Shown here in pieces: positions 56,109 to 64,000 of a stretch of DNA of 64,000 nt. The translations under genes were made by a program, and so were the position numbers. The stretch comes from Owenia fusiformis (Eukaryota; Annelida; Polychaeta; Sabellida; Oweniidae). The DNA is taken from positions 14,812,020 through 14,876,019 of the forward strand of contig CAIIXF020000012.1 of the NCBI GenBank assembly GCA_903813345.2, in the 5' to 3' direction. Each line of letters opens with the position of its first letter. Positions within the stretch are counted from its first letter, which is position 1. Below the pieces are notes generated by a model. The model had not been told where the DNA came from, ran no database searches, and saw nothing but the letters and a program-made list of their open reading frames with translations.

Positions 56109-57073
56109 TGCAATCCAAGAACAGTAGTTTGCTCCCAATGGTATAACAATAACCATGTACATATTTTTCAAATAAATATAGATAAACTGATAATAATTTC
56201 AAACTGTCGTGACAGTTTCTAACAAATTGATATACAGCACTTTTTAAACCCAACTAAGGTTCAACTGCATACAAGTTATATAAAATGCTTTAAATAACTC
56301 ATATTCTATCTATTAGTGATACTAAATATAAATTCTATTTTGTTTGATATTTAATATAATTGATACACAAATCTCAATTCTTAATATAACGTTTAAGATT
56401 TTAATTTTGATTATCACAGAATCGATAACATACAGGATTAGTTATTCAGGAACAGTCTTGTGAGTATAAAGCTCCTAGATATTCAAGATTCTAATTCTAA
56501 CTCGCATCTGGTGAAAGGGGGCAATGAGGGCATGCCCTGACTTGTTCTGTGAAAGGGGGCCTAGCTTCAAAGCTTCATATATGCTACATTTTTCTATCTT
56601 CAATTTTGCTGTAGTTAGATATGAGATGGAGGAAATATCCAGAATTCATTTATGGACCTAGCTCTGTGTAAATATGAACCTCTATAGGTTTATCTATATA
56701 TGGAGATGGGTTCATCTATGAAGTCTGGGATGTTCCCTCTCTTTTAGATATGCATGAGTGTTGAATCAAAGCCCTGAACTTTGATACCCTGGATCTCCAG
56801 CCACAGTACAGTGCTGTGGTGGGTGCAGACTGCAGAGAATGGGAGTCTTGAGTCAAGACTGGTTTGACAATAATAGGTCATATGTACTCCACATCTGTAA
56901 GTATCCACTTCATTTGTATCCGCATCTGTGTGTATCCACGTCTGTGTTTTTCAATGCCACATGTATTGAATAAATAAAAATTCATCACACTCCTGGCAAT
57001 TTTTGAAATTAATTCCAATTTTTGAAATACCATTACTAGGAATATGATATATTACACTAAAGTGCCCAGGATA
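56109..57073. other. Probable 3'-UTR or flank of rabaptin
   Basis: AT-rich, without recognised motifs, apart from a GTATCCACATCTGTGT-type short repeat near 56880-56945. Confidence 0.35.
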
Positions 57074-60000
57074 CTAGTCGGGAGTTTGAGGTGGTTCTGT
57101 GCTAAAATATGGTGTAGCGTCTTTATTCAATATGGTATGACAGACGTCACAAACTTTTGTAGGCCTCCTATTGGGGCCTGCATAGCAAGTCTTTGAACAG
57201 CACTCATTACAGAAGATATGGCCACAGTGGCGGCAATGATGCTGAAACAGAAGCAGACGACATATTAACACCCCTCTATTTTAAGTAGGACAAGTCCATT
57301 ATATCAATTTGAGCGATTCCATTGTCTCCCAAAGGGTTGTAATTTAACAATCACTGAACTGGATTAAGAAAACTAGCATTGTATTTCTAAATAAAATCCA
57401 AGTACACTTCATATTCATCCTACCTTTCGTCTAGAAACACCAAATTCTTTATGGCAATTTTCACAATCGTTTGCGTCTTCCTCATGCTGCCATCTAACCT
57501 CATTCTCACCTTGACGAATCTTCTCTAACTGGATCTGAAGCAATAATAGTTCAAATGGCTTGTGAGCACAATCTCAAGAGGCTATGTTTAATATTAAAAA
57601 TTGAATCAAAAAGAAAATTGGTCAAAATGCCAAGTCAATGGAAACTAGCATTCACCCTTCAACAAAACAAATATAAAACAATATGGTACATGTACAACGC
57701 ATTTCAAACAAATACTGATACTTGGTAGGGTGAAATGTCAATGTTTCATTTTTCGATATGTAAATTACATTTAGGGGGGGGGGGGTAAGACTCAGGTTTC
57801 ATTGAAATAAAATACATCTGGAAATTTGGTGCTCGATAAGCTTTATAAATCAAAAGGAAAATATAAGGGTCGCAGAAGTTGAGAACTCATTAAATTTTTT
57901 GTTTTAAAGGAGACCCTCATACAGGTATAATAATTAATTCTTACTTGTAATGATTGGGATAGTTTGACAAAGTCTCGCTGCACAGCCTCACTGTTGTCCA
58001 GGTCTGCCTGCAGGGATGAGACCTTGTTACGATAAAACTGCACATCGGCTTCTAGTTTGGTCTGGAATGTAGCAAATGAAATATGGAACAAATAACAAAA
58101 CTGCAAGTTTCCTTTTCATGTGGTCTGAAATATTATATGTGGTGTGTCATATCTGCAAGTTTTCTTTTAATGTGGTCTGAAATATTACATGTGGTGTGTC
58201 ACGACAAACTACACTACAAAAATACATATCTTCTACAATAAGTAAGTATTTTTGTTTCAATATTTAGCGCAATATATACCTTTATTTTATCATGTTCTTC
58301 TAGTTTTGCCTGCATAGTTGTCAAAACATTTTTTGATTTATGTTGGTAATTCTTAAATTTCTCATCTGTTTCTTTTAATTTTTCCTCATTTTCTTGTCGG
58401 ACTGTCACCTCACGGTCTAACTCTGATTTGACGCTTTGTAGCATGGCTGGAAACATAAACAATTTTTTTTCAAATATATACTGATTCTTGTGTAAATTAT
58501 TTTGGTTAATGTGGTCACATAGCTTCGAATTTAGAACAACATTTATTTGCATATAACTATTATCCTTTACCATCATGACCTCAACTTGCATATGTTACAT
58601 GGTAGAATGCACATTGTGTTTGTTTTAAGTTAACTTTATATAATGGTTTATGATTAACAGCAGCTGAATTTTACATTGTCCCTTCAAGACAAAATTTGTA
58701 CATGTATTTCATAAAAACAACTCACTGAGTTCCTCTTGGAGAGTGTTGATCTCCTGAGATAATGTCTCCTCCATTGTTTGCCTCTCTTGGCTCTCAGCTT
58801 GCGAGGCATCTGAAACAAATATGTGGTGTCTCATTTATTATTTTTGAGTTGAATGAAGTCATATGAAATATACTCCATTGTCTTAATTTTTTGGCTTTCA
58901 TTTTGGGAGGCTCTGAAACAAAAATCAATTTAATTTGATTTATTTACGCACCGGAATAGCCTGACAACGGTAAAGTCAGATACCATTGTCACAAATGGTG
59001 GACGTAACAAATTTTTTCAACAAATTGAATATAAAATGTAACTTTTGTAACTGAAAGTCTGTTCATTCAGTGAATTCAACACAAAAAATGGAAGCTTGGG
59101 TAGCCCGGGTAAGGTTATTGTATTTAATATTGTCTCTCTTTGAAAAGTTAGAAAATAACAGTACCTTTAAGGAATAGTATTTCACTTTTTAAATTTTCTT
59201 CTATATGTTCTTTAGCCACTTTGGCTTTAATAATCTCTTCTCTGTAGTTTAGCAGCAACAACTGCATCTCCTGCAATGGAAATTCCCTAGTTGTATGTAA
59301 TACTGGTACATTTAAGGTGGTGGGAAATTGTTAAGAAATTGCACTGAACCATATATGCTCAAACACAGTTAAGAGGTAAGAATAACCTCTAAATCAGCCA
59401 ACATTACCTCATGATATAAATGTTGAGATAGTATTAAAGGGAGGTTAGTAATTTAACTTTGTGATGTGATTATGATACATATAAAGGGGGATAGCTACAC
59501 GATTTTAGAGAACTTGTATGTGAACATGTAGGGTAAGAGTCATCTGAAAATTTTGTTCTCCCCTTTCACTGTATTGAATTTACTATTCTAGTATTTGCTT
59601 GACTGAGTATGAAGGTTACGGAAATAAATTGATATGAAGTCCCTGGAATAAACAATTGAAATGGGTACAGTAATCCCCTTGGTCATTATTCTTCACATTA
59701 AGGGAGTGCAAGTTGTGCTCAAACTAATAAATCATATTCTTAGTGGTGACATAAAAATCGAAAATGACTTGCCTCCAAATTATTTGGTAGGTTTATATCT
59801 TCACTCTGCATCTGTTGTGAGTGTTTAGATGTTTTACCAACCAAACTATCATTTTCTTCTTGTAGCCTACTCAACTCTTTCTGAATACTTTCTCTATTCA
59901 CGGTCAATGCCCTCTGAAGATAAAAACAATACACACAGTGTTAAATATCGCACTTTGATGAGCAAAATGGCTGACATGTTATTTACCCAGAATGCTCAAA

Positions 60001-63000
60001 CCAGATTTTGACTCTAGTTTGCTCTTGTATCTTTAAAAATTTCAAATTGAACAAATAAGCAGTTTTCCTTATGACAAGATTTATATGGCGACTTTCTCAA
60101 AGTACACTATTGGCCAAAAATGTCACAGTTGTTATTTTTGAAAATATGACAATTAATTCATAGTAAAAAAGGCATGAATTTCCAAGTGTGAAAGTTTGAA
60201 CTATGGTGGTTTTTATCTTATATTTTACTTGAGCCTAATATCAGTCTGCCATCATGCATGCTGACAAGTATTTAAAATTACTGAAAATAGCACAGTGATA
60301 TGATTCAGACTAATTAGTGTTAAACTTAATTATTTCTTACCAGCTGATGCTGTAGATCTGTACAAGATTGTATATACTGCTGTCGTAGCTCTGTCATGAA
60401 CTTCTCCGACTCATAAACTTTGGTGACTAGAGTTGATATCTGAAAGTTTCAATAAATATTCCACATATTTATTTATCTATTTATTTTATTAAAGTGTCAT
60501 GAGTTATAAAACATATAAACTACAATTAAAACACCCCAGGCCGACAACGACCTATAGGACACTTATAACATTCCTTATATATACATGTATTTTTTCACAT
60601 AAAGAGTTCTATGTCGGTCAATTTTAGGCTATTTTTCTATGTCGGCTTAAGGGTCAATTTTAGCCCATTTTTAGCAGGTAGGGTTCATTTAATAGTCTTA
60701 CTTATACTTCATACACAATGATGATTATATCTATTCATGGGATTTCTTGGTTTATGCTACTTAATAATCTCATTTCTTGCATTCCTACATATCCTAGAGT
60801 GTTGAAAGCAGTTTAAATTTTGAACAATCTAATTTCTTGCATTCCTACAAATCCTAGAATGCTGAAAGCAGTTTAAATTCTGAGCAATCTCATTTCTTGC
60901 ATTCCTACACATCTAGAGTGTTGAAAGCAGTTTAGATTTTTGGCTTTGGCAATCAATTGCATGTCTATGTTAACTTAAGGAATAAATTTATGTATAATAA
61001 AATAAAAAATAAAAAAAAGTTTAAATTTTGAATATTTCACTCACTTGCTAGGTCTTAATATAAAGAGGGTGATTGTAAATAAAGAAGATTCAAGTGCCTA
61101 CTTGTGCTTGCGCATCCTCTGCTACATTTTGCAATGTATTTTCCAGCTCCTCTTGGTATTTCTTCTGGTTTTCCAGTGTGGCTTTCTCCTGTGACAATTG
61201 TTTGTTTAAAGTCTGTGCACTGGACTGAGATTCCTGGGCATTCTCTTGAACACTTTGTAGCTGGGCTTCATAGTTCTTGCACATGTCACATGGTCTTCCT
61301 AATTTCTCTCTTGCAGCCTTCACCTGAATGAATTAGATGTGGAACACAAAATTGTACGTTGTTTATCATTAATAAGGGGTATGTTAGTGCATGGAAAATG
61401 AAATGCCCGGATAAGTAAACAAAATGAAGTTGTAATGCCTAATCTGGATCTAAACTTTTTTCTGTCATTTTTGCCTTCACCTGAACTCAATTAAATTTTA
61501 CAAAATTACATCACTAGCAGAAATAGTTTTGAATATGATGCTTTATTTAGTTTGTGCCTGAACTACCAGAAACAAAGGTGAATTACATACAAATGAGCTT
61601 ACATCTTGTAGAGAAATATAGAATAAACACAAAAACTAGAACGAGGCCGATAGGTGCTCCACCTATCGGCAGAACTCAAAATTACATTTCTGCATTGATT
61701 ACACTGAGGAACACAAAATTGTAGGTTGTTTATTAATAAAATGGATACTTTATAGCTTCAACTCTTTTTTACTCTGATTTTCAATTTTAAACCATGGCTG
61801 ACCACAGCTACAGTGTTATGAACCAATTGGACTATTCTTTTTAAAGGGTTACTGTCCACTTACCTCCTGTTGAAGCATCTCCCATTCTTTATCACTCACC
61901 AGGCGGCGCCCCGTTAGGTGTGGAATGTCATCCATTTTGGATTTGGCACTAGCGAGCAATGACTGACTGACCTCATACTCAGGGCTTGGATCTAAAAACA
62001 TATATGAGAGTAGACATTCACTAAATTTAGGGTCAAACTCCAGCTCTTGCTCCAGTCTTGCTGGAGTATATACGAAAGTAGTATCATTCACTGAATTTAG
62101 GGTTGAGATTTAGTTCTTGCGTCAAAGTTAAGCTTGGGCCATGATTCATATACATATGCTGCAATTATATATACAGCAATGAGCCTGTGTTGTGACAATT
62201 CCTTTGATATATTCAGATTGTATTCTGCTAAGGAGGTGTTCAACTTAAAGAGGTTTATTTCACATTAAGTAACAGGACTTTGAAGTGTCCTACTTTTGGA
62301 AATCTCTTTTTAATGAATGCAGAGACTTGATTAGGAGTAGTATTCTTGAAAAATTAATATTCACAGTATTGATACAGTGTACTGATCGGCACAAGATAAA
62401 AAGCATTCAACTGAATTTATATTTATACAGTTTTTCCATCACCCTTACGATTTAGTATGATTTTTTTATTCAATATTAAGCACTTAAGTGGTGATATTAT
62501 TTTACCAACTCCATATAGCTAAATGCAAACTACTTTATAGGTATGTCACTCCTAAAAGTCTAATATTTTGATCTGATGGGCACATCATGATGAGCATCAG
62601 TGCAATGCCAAATTGATTCTGTTGTCCTTTCTCCCATAAAACAACTCATCCAGAAAATACATGTATAAGAGAATACAATAAGCAGAAACCTTTGAAAATC
62701 TTTCCCAGCCCCATCCATTACATACCAGCTATAGCCCTGTGTTGAGCATCAGTGAGACCAGGCACAGAGATGTATTTATCAGGACTCATTCTCATGCCAT
62801 CTACCTCTGAGAGAGACCGCGTGTCATGAACTCCACTGTCGAGCAGGAAATCATCATGCCGGGAATATTCTGACCCTAGTAATAAGCAAGCAACCAGAAA
62901 CATCAGATGGGTTCGTTTTTATTAAGTAGCATATTAATTTTATAAGTAAGAAATTACACTGAAAAATCATATATATGACCAAACAAAATTTAAATGTTGA

Positions 63001-63567
63001 AATAGTATTAAGGGGGTTAGTATTTTAATTTTGCGATTTGGCGAACATAGATCTTTTGAAATGATCAATAATTTTTTATTATTATCACTTTGATTGGTAG
63101 ATTGTTTAGTAAGTTTTAGTATGTGCTTTTTATATGCAGTATTTTTGAAGCTATTCAATTTGTTAATCTACACGCATGGAGAATGGGTCATTGGGAGTCT
63201 GTAAATCATTTTTCTTCATTTTATACCCCCCTGATGTATGTTATGTTTTGAGGTGTCTTCTGTCTTACTCATCTCAACAAATGTTTGCTGTAAAATCATA
63301 CCAAACTGATAGCTCGCAAAAATAGGGCAGAAAATATAGGCTCTTATTCTAATCCATACCAAGCTTGCTTTTATGAGTAGCCAAAGCTATTATTATTTCT
63401 TGTTGCATTATGGGATACTCACCAGACGAAGATTTCTTCATGATATCTGATGGATCTAGTTCGGTATCACTGAGTTTCATTAGATCTTCTGACTTAGTTG
63501 ATGCAATAGAGGTCTTAGAAGCCACTTTCTTTAGACCCAGCTGGTGTACAGGTTCATTATTGGAATG
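57074..63567 (-). CDS. RABEP1: Rabaptin-5-like Rab5 effector with C-terminal FYVE finger (5' end outside window)
   Basis: Exons in transcript order: 63567-63423, 62875-62726, 61991-61864, 61323-61102, 60439-60341, 59913-59773, 59270-59165, 58809-58726, 58446-58280, 58061-57945, 57534-57424, 57241-57074, about 545 in-frame codons ending TAG. Most is coiled coil. Strong rabaptin signatures are CDMCKNYEAQLQSVQ, LQEENDSLVGK, LLNYREEIIKAKVAKEHIEE and NSEAVQRDFVKLSQSLQ, the last in the C-terminal Rab5-binding region. After IQLEKIRQGENEVRW the protein continues into a FYVE domain: CENC, RRKHHCRHCG, CNECC, KVCDVC, giving four Cys pairs, the basic RxHHCRxCG motif and a Trp before it. Vertebrate rabaptins stop before this domain. 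Rabaptin links Rab5 and Rabex-5 on early endosomes; the FYVE finger would add PI3P binding. The name marks the family, not RABEP1 versus RABEP2. Confidence 0.92.
59271..59772 (-). other. GC-AG intron in rabaptin
   Basis: The donor reads TTGGAG|GCAAGTCA and the acceptor CCATTGCAG. Phases (0/0) and homology on both sides (LPNNLE to EMQLLLLNY) leave no nearby GT donor that would fit. Confidence 0.8.
60770..60940. repeat. ~64-bp tandem repeat, three copies
   Basis: Copies of CATTTCTTGCATTCCTACA then CTAGAGTGTTGAAAGCAGTT in a rabaptin intron. Confidence 0.88.
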
Positions 63568-63761
63568 CTGCAATTGAAATGAAGAGAACATTATCAGGTA
63601 TTGCCGTCTGCAATTTGCAATGCATTTTGGGATATACAAAGTCACTTTCTTTAGACCCAGCTGATGTAAAGGTTCATTATTGGAATGCTGCAATTCAAAT
63701 GAAGAGAACATTATCAGGTATTGCCGTCTGCAATTTGCAATGCATTATGGGATACACAATG
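63523..63761 (-). repeat. 120-bp duplication including a rabaptin acceptor and exon start
   Basis: 63523-63642 and 63643-63761 repeat with few changes. The left copy holds the real acceptor (CAATTGCAG at 63568) and the first ~45 exon bases (HSNNEPVHQLGLKK). The right copy has the same acceptor at 63688 and exon start (HSNNEPLHQLGLKK). Because 120 is a multiple of three and no stop intervenes, use of the outer acceptor would add 40 in-frame residues. Confidence 0.93.
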
Positions 63762-64000
63762 GTTCCTCTTAATAAAGCTATATTATGCTTGTATTGTATT
63801 TTGTTTGTTTACCACCAATGAAGGTGAGCAATACGTCTTGGGTATATCCCGTATATATACGGTTGCAATTCACGTAATTATCCTGGAAGATAGACCCAGA
63901 AACTCCTCCTTGAAGGAGCCCTGTGTTCTTTTATGTGCACTTATACATAGACATACAAGTACACACCACAGCCTTTTGTACGAATTGCGGACCACTCAGT
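63762..64000. other. Right-edge non-coding sequence
   Basis: Presumed rabaptin intron. No exon recognised; earlier rabaptin exons must lie beyond the window. Confidence 0.4.

Noticed and set aside
55688-56253. Minus-strand frames of 153 and 183 residues with LELHPIV / LNYILLY repeats
   Set aside because: Two overlapping frames of the same 21-bp minisatellite are open at once, as expected from the period and not from coding.
1-64000. tRNA, rRNA or spliceosomal RNA genes
   Set aside because: I looked for A/B boxes, cloverleaf arms and known snRNA starts by eye on both strands and saw none; a covariance-model scan would be needed to exclude them.

Overview
The window is eukaryotic nuclear DNA: AT-rich, with long introns, GT-AG splice sites, and many transposons, minisatellites and foldback elements. 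Gene content and repeat style suggest a marine invertebrate animal. The FYVE-bearing rabaptin and the Ngaro-type retroelement fit an invertebrate deuterostome or lophotrochozoan, but I cannot name the phylum from sequence alone.

Three conserved protein genes were assembled exon by exon, with splice phases that match at every junction. (1) An SLF1-like DNA-repair gene (minus strand, start codon at 37843, supported to 6397 and possibly to 1728, running off the left edge) has N-terminal tandem BRCT domains, a Ser/Gln-rich linker and a central region. Its in-window part ends just where ankyrin repeats would be expected. (2) A TBL2-like ER membrane WD40 gene (plus strand, 45200-51650) is complete at 441 codons. 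(3) A rabaptin-5-like Rab5 effector (minus strand, 63567-57074, 5' end beyond the right edge) ends in a FYVE zinc finger that vertebrate rabaptins lack. TBL2 and rabaptin converge. SLF1 and TBL2 diverge from a region holding a 1.3-kb palindrome with NRF-1-like sites at its centre.

The SLF1 introns carry most of the accessory DNA. Between 11730 and 18637 lies a tyrosine-recombinase retrotransposon of Ngaro/PAT layout with A1-B1-A2-B2 split direct repeats that look identical, yet its reading frames are broken. The 15-kb intron 34283-19053 holds two tandemly duplicated, TATA-bearing short transcription units on the opposite strand, each ending in a small Pro/Lys-rich reading frame that finishes in RRPE. 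It also holds several terminal-inverted-repeat elements.

The most unusual pattern is shared by all three genes. In each, one intron contains a tandem array whose repeat unit has captured the 3' splice site and the first part of the following exon. The cell therefore sees 10 decoy acceptors in TBL2, 4 in SLF1 and 1 in rabaptin. In TBL2 and SLF1 the decoys run into stop codons; in rabaptin the extra copy stays open and in frame.
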